Below, piece by piece: positions 1 to 11,867 of a stretch of DNA of 64,000 nucleotides. The DNA lies in assembly GCF_011397635.1 (NCBI RefSeq), contig NC_064764.1:41034955-41098954 (forward strand), given 5' to 3'. Source of the DNA: Epinephelus fuscoguttatus. Taxonomy: Eukaryota > Chordata > Actinopteri > Perciformes > Serranidae. Below the pieces are notes generated by a model, which did no database searches, was not told where the DNA came from, and saw only the letters and a list, made by a program, of their open reading frames with translations. Position 1 is the first letter of the stretch. Each line of letters begins with the position of its first letter. Both the position numbers and the translations under genes were made by a program.

Positions 1-550
1 GGAACACAAAACTGCTAACACGGTGAAGAGGAATGATATTTTTGGTAATGCTCTGGGAAATGGAGGAAAGATCCATCCTTTTCACTATTTGGGCTTTTCT
101 GAAGGCAAGATAGCCAGTATCAAATATATTGATTTGGGTTCCATTGTTTATTTACAGTCTTGTTCCTGGAAGTCAGTCCCCAGCACCTCTTTCCTGGTGG
201 TATCATGCAAGTCATGAGTCGACAAGACAGCAAACTAAGACAAACTGTAGTCAGCTGTCTCTCTCAAGTAATGATAAGAACTTACAAATATAATCCAGGC
301 CCCCAGGAAGTGAGATGGGCTTTGAAGCCAATTCTCATAGTGGCCACACAGTGGAAATTACACCTCTCGCGTGCATTACATGATGCCATTGGACTCCAAA
401 AGACTTTATCCCATGGACTTACATTGTGAAAAAACGTGTAAATCAGTGGATATATTTTTTTAGTGTCACAACCCCTGCGAAATGACTTTCACTATCAAGA
501 TTTGATCCATTTGGTCCGGTAACGGTGGGACATCCAGAAGAGCCGTAAGA

Positions 551-735
551 TGGGGGTGTCGGTGGCTTAGTGGTAGAGCAGGCGCCCCATGTACAAGGCT
601 GTTGCCGCAGCGGCCCGTTCAAATCCAGCCTGTGGCCCTTTGCTGCATGTCATCCCCCCTTCTCTCTCTCCCCCTTTCACACTTACCTGTCCTGTCCATT
701 AAAGGCAAAATGCCCAAAAAATATCTTTAAAAAAA
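551..735 (+). mobile_element. tRNA-derived SINE
   Basis: The left part looks like a tRNA gene with a box-A-like stretch (TGGCTTAGTGGTAGAGC, about 562-578) and a box-B-like stretch (GTTCAAATCC, about 618-627). Between them the tRNA arms are degraded. A pyrimidine-rich body and an A-rich end (about 717-735) follow. This is the structure of a tRNA-derived SINE with internal RNA polymerase III promoter boxes, not of a working tRNA. The exact family cannot be named from sequence alone. Confidence 0.7.
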
Positions 736-979
736 GAAGAGCTGCAAGATGAAATCATTTTATCTCCACAAAATGCCTAACCACAAGAAGACAGAAGTCT
801 CTAGTGCACTATTGGCCCAATTATGTGGAAGCAGTGCCAATCATCAGACATGCTAAACCCACAAAATGGGCATCCATCCTTTTGGATAATGATGATGAGG
901 AGGAGTCACCAGGCAAAGAATTCCTGGTGTTGGATGAGGATAATGAAAATGATTCTTCCTTTGACCTCAAAGGAAAGAG

Positions 980-1581
980 TGGACAGCTTCAGATACCTTG
1001 GCGTCAGTAGCACTGAGAGCCTGACCTAGGTGCTGCACATTGACGAAGTGGTGAGAACGGCAAGGCAGAAACTGTTTTACCTCAGTTCTGGGTATCGCGT
1101 AAAAAACTCCTGCACCAATGAGAGAGACTGCCTGGTACAGAAACAGTTTTGAACAGGACTACAAAGCTGTGCAAAGAGTAGTTTGTTCATCTGAACACAC
1201 TGCAGGCGTTTCTCTACCCTGCATAAAGCCTTAGAGATTGGGTAAGGAACTCGGACATCTGGAGTGAGCTCAGAGTAGAGCCGCTGCTCCTTTGCATAGA
1301 AAAGGGGCCAGTTGAGGTGGTTCTGGCATCTGATCAGGATCCTCCTGGGTACCTCCCATTGGAGGTGATCAGGGCACGTCCCACTGGTAGGAGGCCACGG
1401 GGCAGACCCAGAACACGCTGAAGGGATTATATATCTCATCCGGGCTGGAAACACCTCAAGGTCCCCCAGGAGGAGCTGAAAAGCATTGCTGGGGAGAGGG
1501 ACGTCTGGAATACTTTGCTCAGCCTGCTGCCACCACAGACCGGCTGCGGATAAGCGGTTGAAAATGGATGGATGGATGGAT
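980..1581 (+). mobile_element. LINE 3' remnants ending in a GGAT-type repeat tail
   Basis: Around 984-1080 a frame reads like the end of a LINE reverse transcriptase region (FRYLGVSSTESL, then a helix rich in Arg, Lys and Gln). From about 1235 the sequence matches the common teleost RTE/Rex3-like 3' region: a GAGCTCAGAGTAGAGCCGCTGC-like stretch, a GACCCAGAACACGCTGAAGG stretch, and a final (GGAT)n tail at about 1566-1581. The two parts look like separate, broken retroelement pieces joined together. No intact ORF remains. Confidence 0.65.
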
Positions 1582-4302
1582 GTTTCACCACACTGAAATT
1601 AAAGATTGTTTTATTTTCACCTAAATATTTTCTTGAAAAAAGATGGTACAGATGACTAGAAGTGGGGGGTATTAATTGGAAAACACAACGGGACCATAGC
1701 ATGAAACCTTACATGATCCAAATTCAAAGTAACAATACAGAAAATAAACATTTTCCACATTTTTCTGAGGTTTTGTCAAGGCACTTTTTTTTAAAAAGAG
1801 GGTAAAACAATGAACTGAATGTGTGATTATGAGTGAAAAACTGATAACACAGACAGAAATATCTATTGAGGAGCTTACTGTAAATAAAAAACACTTCTAC
1901 AGACCTAAATCAAAGAGACTGTTCTTCCATTAAGACAACAGAGGGCCATTTGTTTATCATATGTACATTCATAACAGTCTATGATGACAATAGGGGTTAA
2001 AAAGTCCTCTGGAGGTGACAAGTGTCATTAACTACAAGACCCATGAGCCATCAGGCCAATTGCTAGTTACTGATTGGCTGTAAGGCCACAGACACAGAGG
2101 AGGCACTTCCTTCAACACAGGCCCTCATTGTCTACTGAAGCCCAGACTGTTGGTGTGGAAGCTCCTTCGCTCAAGTGAGGTGTCAATCAAAAGGTCGCCA
2201 CCATTTGGCGACAATGAGTCAGCATATTTACATGAAAACAGAATAGACTATGGTTAATATGTGGAGAAATATGAACAAAACAATCCAACAGCAGTTTGTG
2301 GATATCTGTGGATGTAATCATGTATTTGGATTAAATATAGATCATCTGGGCCCAGTATTTCAAAGTGATCTGATAGGATTATCCTGGCCAGATTGGATTA
2401 AATCCTGATCTGATCTGAAAACTGGGTAGTTCAATACAGATCAAGAGGATCCTGATCCTGGGGATCAGGATTCAGATCTGGTAATTCAATTCGCCCTTTA
2501 ATCCAGATAAATGCTGCATTTGGGTATTTCAAAAGTTAAGGCAGAGATGTGGATCAATTTGATACCAAATTTCAGGATTATTTGGATCCCACCTCAGAGA
2601 TAGATTTGACAAAGCCTCAGCTCCACTTCTCATAGATATTGTTACTCAAGATGTTCATTACACTTAATCTAAATTAGTGTTTTAGTTGTAAGTAATTTCA
2701 AGCGTAGAAAAATATTGTGGCCATACTTCCTGAAACTGCTGTAAATAAGAGTAACACATACAGACCTATTTCTCAACGTCTAGTTTCACCTAACATTGTA
2801 ACTTGTTTGTACCAAAACATCTAACATATGTTTGTGGTCAGACAAAGGCAAGGAAATGCAATGCAAAGCAAATTTATTTGTATAGCACATTCTTTTCTTT
2901 ACATAGAGTGCAAGAAACAACACAGGGATTACCATAATAAACACATGGCAATTCAAACAAAGTATAAAAAAATGTAAATCACAATAGTGTCACAGAACCT
3001 AAAGACTGCTCACAGGTCTGAGGTGAGCTTCTTTTCCAGAAGTTTTATCTTCAATTCTGTCTCTCTCTGCTGAAGCAGCATCAGCTTGAGCTGCTCGTCA
3101 GCAATTCAATTTGTCTCACCACCCTCTCAGTCTCCATTCTCTGTCAGGAACCCACAATAGTCACAGAAATTGTTTAAGTACAGAAAATCATATCATCAGC
3201 ATTACTGTAGCATACCCATACTCAGTCCTCTGACACTGAATGAACCGCATAATTCATACTAGTAACGTTACTATGTATTTTTCCTATACAGTCTGCTCTG
3301 AGACACATGTAAAAAAAAAAAAAGTCTGCTGTGTTGGCAATAACATAATGTCATAAAGAGTTCATGTATGACGTACTTCAGATTAAATCCCTTTTAAATT
3401 AAACCACAGGCCGTGCCAGCTACCTCGCTAGCCTGCTAGCTACTTAACATGCAAGTCAATGGAGCCGCGTTAGTTACCGTTAGCATGACCTCGGCTCAAT
3501 TAGAGATCGGTACGCCCACGTTTTAAGCAGGTGACAATTCAAATAGCTGGCTCACATGAGATGGTGGGTGGCCTTCGTATGGTCTTAAAAACGCTACACA
3601 TTAGATAACGGTAAACCTACATTTTGATGTGAAAGCTGTGCTACCAACTGCTCATTTCGTGAATCACCAGTTCTCATGATACAAGTCAGTGGTGAAATGT
3701 GTGTTTCTCTTCTATAATACACATTCTACATCTCGGAAGCGACGTCTTTCAGCATGGGCTTCTGTCGTGATTCAAACGTGGCAGAGCTTTGTGGGAAATA
3801 GTAGGAGAGACACAGCGCGAGGGGGAACCGGATCTCACACAACACCTGTCTGCCACAACACTGGAGGGAACCGTGCACGTCCGTGACGCACAGCCCTACG
3901 GACGAGTAATGTTGAACAGTGAATCGACTTCAGAAAGGCAAAGTCACCTGTTGTTTAAATTTCAATCTGACTTTATACACGGCTGTTATCACGTTAGCTC
4001 GTAGTTCACCGGTCTGTAGCTGCTCTGGGATGGAGCGGAGGTGCATGCAGTGGAAGTTTGATCCGAGTCGGAGCTAAACCGCAACGGAGACGGAACGGAG
4101 CGGAGAAATGAATGAGCAATGCTAGCTATGCTAGCTATCTGCGTAAAGGTTAGGAAGCTATCAATTATACTTTCCTATTCCTTCCTATTAAGTTCTCTCT
4201 GTGTAATAACATTGACATTGTAGTTTAATCGAATGGGCTTGGTCTGCCGTTTTACAAGAATCAAGTTTGCTACCAGTTAGCTCGTTTATTAGCCACCACA
4301 CA

Positions 4303-4336
4303 GTTAGCCTACAGTTACAGTTACAGTTACAGTAAC
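4303..4336. repeat. ACAGTT hexanucleotide microsatellite
   Basis: There are about four tandem copies of ACAGTT with slight variation at the edges. It lies inside the inverted-repeat-ended element that spans 2349-5160. Confidence 0.8.
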
Positions 4337-4735
4337 AATTAGCTACTTTAACAATACTAACCTTAAAGGAAAACGTCAACCTTATTGGGTATTTTAAAGG
4401 GGCAATGACAGAAAATCAGATTTTACAATTAACCTTTACTAAGTATACATTTATAATATTTTAATATGTACATACCTCAGTGTTGATCCTGCTTTTAAAA
4501 TGAAGTGGGGTTCTCTTCTGGGTAGAAATTCCCACTGTTTGCGCAGTGTTTTGGCTTTACAGAAATATGCCAAAACACATCCAAAACACATCCATATATG
4601 GAATCAGATGTTGCCGCTCTTTATTCAATCTTCTGGCTTGCCATAAACATGCCATACCATCCCTAATACTTGATCCCGCTGTTTGCCCAGTATACCACAG
4701 TATACCAAAAGGAAGCCAAAAATGCCAAATGTATG

Positions 4736-5097
4736 CCATTCATTCATCTTCTAACCGCTTCATCCTCTTGAGGGTCGCGGGGGGGCTGGAGCCTATCCCA
4801 GCTGACATCGGGCAAGAGGCAGGGTACACCCTGGACAGGTCACCAGACTATCACAGGGCTGACACAGAGAGACAGACAACCATTCACGCCTACGGACAAT
4901 TTAGACTTATCAATTAACCTAGTCCCCAATCTGCATGTCTTTGGACTGTGGGAGGAAGCCGGAGCACCCGGAGAGAACCCATGCTGACACGGGGAGAACA
5001 TGCAAACTCCACACAGAAGGGCTCCCACGCCCGGGATCGAACTGGCAACCCCCTTGCTGTGAGGCAAGAGTGCTAACCACCACACCACCGTGCCGCC
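4736..5097 (-). repeat. Nested high-copy teleost repeat
   Basis: This is a stretch I recognise as very common in fish genomes. It runs from CATTCATTCATCTTCTAACC through GGGGAGAACATGCAAACTCC to a coding-like end around ACCACCGTGCCGCCC. The ATTC-like end suggests a retroposed element whose 3' end is at the left, so it lies on the minus strand. It interrupts the older inverted-repeat-ended element around it. The family name is not certain. Confidence 0.65.
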
Positions 5098-5514
5098 CAA
5101 AGGAGGATTTCATTATCCGGATTATTCTGATCAAGATTACAAGTTTTGAAATACTGGGCCCTGGACCTCTTGTACGAGGACTGCTTGAGCAGCATTTTTT
5201 TTTGTTGGCATAATATCAATCTGTGGATTATAACAAAGCTTCGTAGGTAAGTTTTAACTGTTTTTTCTTCAGCAGAAGAGTTTATTGAGGCTGTTGTGTT
5301 GGTTGTTTCTTGAAATGGACAGCATCAATTAAGCCACGAGGACCGTAGCTTTCTAATGAAAGGTTGTAAGAGTAAATTATTTAAACACAGAAAATACAGC
5401 AGTTGTTTATATATCACAAATCTTCAAATAAAACCTTGAAAAGGCAAGAAATTACTTAAGCTGAAAACAATAGCGTCTAATTAAAGGTGATTTCTCGCCT
5501 TCAGTGCTATGACT

Positions 5515-5870
5515 CATTAGGAGTGGCCATCTTTTTGGCTATTGTCTTTATAATAAGAGAATTGTGGGTCCTTTAGCTCGAGATATTTCTCAACCTCAAT
5601 GAGTCACACACCAGACACAGCAACAGCTACAGACTTCTCTTTACACGTCTATGGTGAGAAGAGGAGTGGAGCTGCAACAGGAGCAGAGAAAAGAGCTTCT
5701 ATGGGAGCTGGTCTGTACAAGCGGAGAGAAAGTGGGGGACAAAAAGGATTTAATTCTGGGTGGTGAGGCTGGAAATAGGACAGTGGCATGAAGTGCTGTG
5801 GGGTGGCGTATCCAGGAGCGTGTCTTGCTTCTGCTGGTGTGGGGTTGTACATTGAAAATAATAGGGGCGT
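5515..5870. repeat. Dispersed repeat, copy 1 (partner at 22585-22955)
   Basis: This stretch aligns by eye along its full length with 22585-22955. Shared landmarks are ATCTTTTTGGC.ATTGTCT, GACACAGCAACAGC, GGTGAGAAGAGGAGT/GGTGAGGAGAGGAGT, GTACAAGC.GAG and GGCTGGAAATAGG. Short ORFs in both copies do not agree with each other, so it looks non-coding. Family unknown. Confidence 0.7.
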
Positions 5871-5939
5871 ATTTTTGGATGTATGGTGTTTGCCGTGTGT
5901 TTTGGCCTTTTGAGTTAAATTGCTTTTTTGTTTTTCCAA

Positions 5940-6435
5940 AAATTAGATATTTTATCAGGGAGTGCAGTTAGTGACACTGTGATCAGTGCTGGCTCTCATC
6001 TTGACAGAATAGCAGGTAGTGACTCAAGGTTTGAAACTGTAAATATTGTAATGGTACTTTGGAGTGACTTGTACTTATCACCAACACCTGCATTCAGCTA
6101 ATTAATGAACGTGCTAATTTGTATAGAGTGGAATAAGTAAATACTAAAACATTTCTTATCCTGGTTTGAATCGCAATTTACATTTTATTGCCCAGTTTTG
6201 GATAATCCTTAGCACATATGTAATGTCTGTTCAGAATATTCATCCTGCTTTCAGTAACAGTGGTGAGCCATTGTCTGTTGGATTTACCGGGAATTATAAA
6301 GCCAAATTTCTCATCAGATTTTAAAGGGTTAAAAATTGAGTCTTTATATATAAATGTTTGGTCTAATACCGCATAATATTTCATTGTGACAGGTGGACAA
6401 TAAGCCTGGCAACATTTAAAATAGTGCAGAAATTA
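5940..6435. other. Spacer with no recognised feature
   Basis: This is AT-rich DNA between a dispersed repeat and the 3' end of the first crystallin gene. I see no coding stretch with homology and no clear repeat ends. Confidence 0.5.
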
Positions 6436-6470
6436 TTTATTTAGTGGCATTTGATACATTCAGTGAACAT

Positions 6471-7213
6471 TTACATGCAGGAATCCATGATGCGCCTCAT
6501 GCTCATGAACCTGGTGCCGCTCATGCCCATGTCCCTGAAGCTCCTGTACTCTCCGGGCCTCAGGTACAGCATCCTGCCTCTGTAGTGGGGCTGCTCGTAC
6601 ATCAGCCAGTGGCCGTCCATCACATGAACAGACTGGCAGTCGGACATACGGTAACGGTCCTGGATGTTGTCACAGTCGTCCATCAGCTCATGCATCTGAC
6701 CACCGAAGTTCTCCCTCTCGTAGATCTTCATCCTGAACTGGCCTCTGTGCTGTTTTGTAGAGAATTTAAAGAGATATCTTAATATCAAGTTTTTTAGGGG
6801 CTGTTACCCGTAGTAGAAACATAGTATGACGGATGCTGTTTTCTACCTACCATGGGGATCATACGGCAAGACCTGATGCAGTCCCTCATTCCCATCATGC
6901 TCATGTAGTCAGCGTACTCGCCCCTCCTCATGAAGTACTGGTTTCCCATGAAGTTGGGGCGGTCATAGACCATGAAGCAGCCGCTCTCCACCCTGCAGGA
7001 GTGGCACCTGCTCAGGTAGGAGGTCATGTCAGAGCAGTCGCTCATGCACTCATAGGAACGACCCTGGAAGTTCCTGTCCTCGTAGAAGATGATCTGAAAA
7101 CAGTGAATCGTAATGGTTAGAAAACAAATTAGAAAGCTGAATGTGGTGATCTAGTGTTGTAAAAAGTAATTTCTGTATACCTTGCCCCTCATGTTCATGC
7201 TGGTGTTGCTCAT
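6471..7213 (-). CDS. crygm: Gamma-M-crystallin 1
   Basis: This is a lens structural protein of the beta/gamma-crystallin family, 184 aa. The exons on the minus strand are 7213-7181 (11 codons), 7093-6851 (81 codons, N-terminal domain, Greek keys 1-2, starting [11 protein letters not shown]) and 6749-6471 (92 codons plus stop, C-terminal domain, starting [14 protein letters not shown]). Introns are 87 and 101 bp, with GT..AG ends and phase 0. Met makes up 27 of 184 residues. The only Trp is in DGHWLMYE. The first exon reads [11 protein letters not shown], longer than the MGK of most paralogues. Translation could start at either later in-frame ATG. AATAAA lies just past the stop at 6441-6436 and a TATA box at 7281-7275. 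It is the first of six tandem gamma-M genes. The symbol is at family level only; the exact orthologue is not assigned. Confidence 0.93.
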
Positions 7214-7274
7214 GTTAGCTGTAGATGTGCTGTGCTGCTCCTGAACTGCCTTCCTTCCTGGTTTAACCCTTTCC

Positions 7275-7340
7275 TTTTATACCTGACCCAACGTAAAGAA
7301 CCAGTGACCCCTCCCCCTCAGAGGACCCCCTTACTCAGCA
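7275..7340 (-). promoter_or_regulatory. Promoter of gamma-M gene 1: TATA box and MARE-like site
   Basis: On the minus strand TATAAAA (7281-7275) lies about 62 bp before the ATG. TGCTGAGTAAG (7340-7330) lies about 50 bp further upstream and contains a MARE half-site, TGCTGA. Large Maf proteins binding such sites are established activators of lens crystallin promoters. The equivalent site occurs at nearly the same spacing in the other gamma-M genes. Confidence 0.7.
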
Positions 7341-7344
7341 GCTT

Positions 7345-8215
7345 ACTATTGAAACCAACAGAATGCAGATGTTATGTCCATTTTTTCAGGGACTGGGGAC
7401 CTCAGTCTTTAGAGAGGCCTTTTCTCTCATTCACAGAACGCATTCCCAACAGTGCTCGTGTTACGTGAATAGGTTGGCCCATGTGACTGGTAAAAAACAT
7501 TTTCTCTGTTTGGTTAGTGAAAATATGCTTTACATGGCTCTGTTAAACAGCCCATCAAAGAGGTATTAAAGTTGTGATAGAAGTGTGCATAGTAACTTTA
7601 ACTGTGGTGGTTCTCCAAAATTTGAATAACTGCATGAACAGAAAGTGAATGTAGGTTTCACACACAAAAGTATCTTTTTGTTTTTCAATTAAACATAAAA
7701 AAAACAAAACAATTTTGGACTTTAAATTTGAACAATGGGAAATATTCTATGATTGAACATTTTGCTGTTATGTAACAGTTTTAAAAATGTCTGAATTATA
7801 CACCAGAGATGCATCTAGTACAAGCCGTATGATTCCTGTTATGAAACAAACTTAAAATACAAAAATGCAAAGAAACTGTATACTACATACTGTTTAACAT
7901 TGATATAAATAATATTTCATATAGTCACGTCCTCCTTAATTTAGAAACACTGATTTCCAAAAATATGAAGCAAAAATTTGTCAATACATACAATAATTAA
8001 ACTAAAAAGATATTGAAGGAATTGTTTTTGAAAATCTACATATTTGTTCTTGGGAACCAGAAATCAAAAACATATTTCCGAAAATATGAAATTATTGCTT
8101 TAAGTAATGGGCTTTTTTGTTTGTGGCGTGGCTTTTGTAAGTTTATGCTTTCTTGTTATATAATGTTTATATTTTGTGGGTTTGATATATTTGAGAAATG
8201 AAATCATGCAAACAG
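7345..8215. other. AT-rich spacer with no recognised feature
   Basis: Upstream DNA of gamma-M gene 1. Only short random ORFs are seen. I see no convincing repeat ends. Confidence 0.5.
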
Positions 8216-8239
8216 TGACTCTTGGCTGTTGGCACTGTG

Positions 8240-8640
8240 GGCCAGGAATAATAATAAATAACAATAATAATTTTAATAATTTTTATTTGTACTTAGATAA
8301 ACAAGGTTGCAAAGTGCTTCACAAAGTACATGAAAATAAGACAATAACAATACATTTTTTTAAAAAAATGTTTAAGAGCTGAGAAAAATAGTGTGCACGA
8401 AGGTAAAAATAGAACAAAAGAAAATGAACATAAAAGTTACAAATCAAAAAGTACAGGCATTGAAGGGGAAAGTTTTCCTGTAAAATTATGTTGTAACCAA
8501 TGATTTAAAAACAGGTAATGTGTTAGCCAGCCTGATCACTTCAGGCAGAGAATTCCAGAGGCCTCAATGACAAAAGCCTGATCACCTTTGGTTACCAACC
8601 TTGACTGACTAGTGAGGGTAGACTTGAGGATCTAAGGTAA
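8240..8640. repeat. LINE 3'-tail-like repeat
   Basis: An ATTTTTATTTGTACTTAG...GCAAAGTGCTTCACAAAGTAC stretch followed by text like GCAGAGAATTCCAGAGGC resembles the non-coding 3' region of L2-type retroelements that is scattered through fish genomes. Related tails are seen at about 2880-2990 and 38745-38960. No ORF. Confidence 0.5.
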
Positions 8641-8642
8641 TG

Positions 8643-8900
8643 ACTTATGGCGCATTCACACCAGGATAGTCCGGGGAACTTGGTTCAATTGGGTGGGGAA
8701 TGCCGAAAAATTTCACACCTTCATTTGGTTCGGTTCACCTTTACACTGCACTTTTTAAAGCGGACTACACTGCCTGGACAACGTCACGCAGTTACAACAG
8801 CTGCTCGTTTGGGGGCGGTATTCCCCGAAAGACCACTGACCACGAAGAAAAAAAGCACGAGGAAGAAGAAAACCTGGCTCATTGACTGGCCAGGACTGAA
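8643..8900. repeat. Possible hAT-like MITE fragment
   Basis: It begins GGCGCATTCACACCAGGATAGTCCGG and continues with GGTTCGGTTCACCTTTACACTGC, which resembles ends of short non-autonomous fish DNA transposons. The opposite end was not found, so the boundaries are approximate. Confidence 0.4.
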
Positions 8901-9009
8901 AACGGAAATCCACTGTGTGGAGTAACAAGCAACTTCAATATATCGTCCTCTGACCATATATCAATAAGCGCCTGCACCTCCTCACTACTCCACGTCTGCC
9001 CATGAGACA

Positions 9010-9775
9010 GGCTTTTTTACCATAGCATCATTATTGAAAGATTGAGAACTTGGGTTGGTATCTCTGGAACTACCCTCCAGTGGTTCATTTCATATTTTTC
9101 AGAAAGAAAATTTTCTGTGTCTGTCAATGGTTTCACATCATCTCAAGCCCGGTCTATGTTTGCAGTGCCACAGGGATCCATTCTTGGTCCAATTTTATTC
9201 TCTCTGTATTTTATTTTTTTATTATTTTGTTTAATTTTACATACTTTATTAATCCCCCTGAGGTAGTATTTGCTTCCCTTGGGCCACATTATTAGGCAGT
9301 ATGATATTTCATTTCATTGTTACGCTGATGATACTCAGCTGTACTTGTTCTGCAAACCATCAGAATCAGCTAAATTATCTGCCCTGCATAATTGCTTAGC
9401 TGCGGTTAAGGACCGGATGGCAGTGAATTTTCTCCAGCTTAATGCTTCTAAAACAGATAAAACAGAGGTCCTTATTATAAGCCCTGAGCATTCTCAAAGT
9501 TTTGCCTGCTCTTGGCTCTTTAGCTCAACGCGTCGAAACCACTGTTAAGAGCCTTGGAGTTATTTTGGATAACGTCTCATCTGGACTGCTGTAATGCTGT
9601 GTTTACTTGCCTGGGACAAAACTTGATTCAATAACTTCAGGGTGTCCAAAATGCTGCAGCCAGACTTTTAACTAGAGCACGAAAACATGATCACATCTCA
9701 CCTATTTTAGCTTCCCTTCATTGGTTACCTTTACCACGAAGGTGGTATAGACTTGAAACTAAGCTCTACACCCCC
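9010..9775 (+). pseudogene. L2-type LINE reverse transcriptase fragment
   Basis: Broken frames together keep recognisable reverse-transcriptase landmarks: [17 protein letters not shown], then [15 protein letters not shown], then after a frame break and a short AT-rich insertion the catalytic HCYADDTQLY motif (about 9317-9346) and FLQLNASKT. Further downstream DNA (about 9590-9740) reads like the L2 end region (NAVFTC, QNAAARLL, LHWLP-type) with stops and deletions. It is a dead, 5'-truncated copy. Confidence 0.8.
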
Positions 9776-9779
9776 ATTT

Positions 9780-10980
9780 TAGGCCCTTCCGCATTGACAG
9801 AGCCCACCCCCGACCTTCTAGGACATTGGGAAGTGGGTGAAAAAAATGACTTTTCAGCAATTTATTTCATTAGTATGGACTTGTAAAAATGTAAAGATAT
9901 GCTCTGGCCTTAATTTGTGTAAATGTTTTCCTGAAGGTGGTGCTAGAATTTCTAAATTAAACTGTCCATTGGAGCATAATTGTGCTCAACAAGTTTCATA
10001 GCAACCAGCCAACTTGTTTACATGACTTATATAGAAGCTTGTAAAGAGTTCACTCTTGAGCTTTGCATAATCATGCTCAGTAAATCTGCCAGCCAATTAG
10101 ATCTTGATCATTTTTGTGGACTGATGGTGGTGCCAAAGAAAAGGTCAGTAAAGGTCAGGGTCACAAAAGCCTTTAGATTCACACAGCGGACAATAGAATA
10201 AAGAGAGGTGAGGTGCATTTCTGAACTGACAATGGCACTGGGGTAAAGGTCAAGAGGTCCTGAGTGTATTCCTTCTTTCCTATTCTGACTTAATCCTTCT
10301 CAAAACAGTGGTTTGGATCTTTAAAATAATTAATCTGTGTATCTTGTGGTGAAATAATATGTAAGTTTTTTTTTATTATGGTCTTAAATATGACTTGGGT
10401 TACAACACAAATAACGGAATGTTTGTTTTTTTCTATTTTTATTTATTTTTAGTTTTTACCAGGGTAAAGGGTAAAGTCATATGTTGATATACCTTCATTC
10501 ATTATCGTGTGTTGGGTCAATTTCCTTCCTTACAAAGTCCTAGGTAACTAAAATATTTGTTGTAAAGAATCTCTTAGGTATAACTCTACCTTACTGTCAT
10601 TAAAACACAAATAATCCCATTATAACACGGCTTTCAGTGTCATCATTTATCTCATTTTTAATAGTAATTAGCAATGTTTTATAAAAGTAATTTAAAAACA
10701 AAAGTAGGGCTGACATTGTTCAAACCACAAATTGTACTTGGATGTTATTTATAGTTTGTGGAACTTTAGTATCCAGCAAATATGCAAACCTCTGTTAATC
10801 TGCGTATGTACTGCATGCACCAATTACAACAGTCTTTCTGTAATGATTCACATATTTAAAGGATTGTTAATGATGGGGAAAATATATTAAAAAAAACATT
10901 TCCGGTATGTTTGTGGTGTGCCCTGAAACTTAAGCCCTAGTCCAAAGATATAAGAATGGCTGCCTAACTGTACTCATGTG
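9780..10980. other. Spacer, mostly unrecognised
   Basis: AT-rich DNA. Around 9985-10175 there is a CATAGCAACCAGCC...TGATGGTGGTGCCAAAGAAAAGGTCAG stretch related to the dispersed sequence seen at 17226-17332 and 18341-18434. Otherwise nothing is recognised. Confidence 0.4.
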
Positions 10981-11056
10981 ATACTGAAGGACACAACAGT
11001 TGGAAATATTTTGTCAAAAAAGTTTTATTATTTAGACATATTCTACACAGTAGTTT

Positions 11057-11797
11057 TTACATGTCCATGATACGCCTCATGCTCATGAACCTGGTGCCAC
11101 TCATGCCCATGTCCCTGAAGCTCCTGTACTCGCCGGGCCTCAGGTACATCATCCTGCCTCTGTAGTGGGGCTGCTCATACATCAGCCAGTGGCCGTCCAT
11201 CACGTGGCAGGACATGCAGTCATTCATACGGTAACGGTCCTGGATGTTGTCGCAGTCGTCCATCAGCTCATGCATCTGACCACCAAAGTTCTCCCTCTCG
11301 TAGATCCTCATCCTGAACTGGCCTCTGTGCTGTTTTTGTAGAGAATAAAATTAGATTAATTTAAGTTTTGTGGGGGTCATCACCCCGAGAAGAGCCTTAA
11401 AATGCTGTTTTTCTACCTACCATGGGGATCATACGGCAGGACCTGATGCAGTCCCTCATTCCCATCATGCTCATGTAGTCGGAGTACTCGCCCCTCCTCA
11501 TGAAGTACTGGTTTCCCATGTAGTTGGGGCGGTCGTAGACCATGAAACAGCCGCTCTCCACCCTGCAGGAGTGGCACCTGCTCAGGTAGGAGGACATGTC
11601 AGAGCAGTCGCTCATGCACTCATAGGAGCGCCCCTGGAAGTTCCTGTCCTCGTAGAAGATGATCTGGTAAAGGACATAAATTGTAATGTAAGGAATAAGG
11701 ATTTAAGATGATTTAAGCTGAAAAATAAAACACTGATTAAAAAAAGTAAATAAAAAATAGTTGTTTAGGTGAGTGAGCTTACCTTGCCCATGTTCAT
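11057..11797 (-). CDS. crygm: Gamma-M-crystallin 2
   Basis: A beta/gamma-crystallin of 176 aa. The exons on the minus strand are 11797-11783 (MNMGK), 11663-11421 (81 codons, starting [11 protein letters not shown]) and 11329-11057 (90 codons plus stop, starting [14 protein letters not shown] and ending RRIMDM). Introns are 119 and 91 bp with consensus ends. The second in-frame ATG would give the standard MGK start, so either ATG may be used. The C-terminal domain has [12 protein letters not shown], shared with gamma-M gene 4, where genes 1, 3, 5 and 6 have MSDCQS. It ends two or more residues earlier than its neighbours. AATAAA is at 11029-11024. It is Met-rich with a single Trp, as expected of fish gamma-M proteins. 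Confidence 0.93.
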
Positions 11798-11867
11798 GAT
11801 TGTGGTGTGAGCAGTTCAGAGAACTATGTTGCTGGAACACTGATGTCGCTCCTGTTTTAACTGTTAC

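Larger units (their letters stand above)
2349..5160. mobile_element. PIF/Harbinger-like DNA transposon remnant with terminal inverted repeats
   Basis: The left end GGCCCAGTATTTCAAA (2349-2364) is the exact inverse of the right end TTTGAAATACTGGGCC (5145-5160). The element is flanked by CTG on both sides (2346-2348 and 5161-5163), a 3-bp target duplication. A 3-bp TWA or CWG duplication is usual for PIF/Harbinger elements. Around 3010-3150, read on the minus strand, a Lys/Glu/Leu-rich coiled-coil-like stretch resembles the end of the Myb-like protein of this class, but the frame is broken. About 2880-2990 resembles the 3' tail of an L2-type LINE. A highly repeated teleost sequence (4736-5097) sits inside. 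No transposase ORF remains. Confidence 0.7.

Noticed and set aside
551-640. Possible tRNA gene
   Set aside because: Only box-A and box-B-like stretches are kept. The stems do not pair as a tRNA, and a SINE body and A-rich tail follow.
6444-7120. Long plus-strand ORFs rich in His, Val and Pro opposite the gamma-M exons (also at 11370, 19089, 24707, 29461 and similar)
   Set aside because: They are antisense shadows of Met-rich exons: ATG read backwards gives CAT (His). They have no own splice or promoter signals and recur only because the genes are paralogous.
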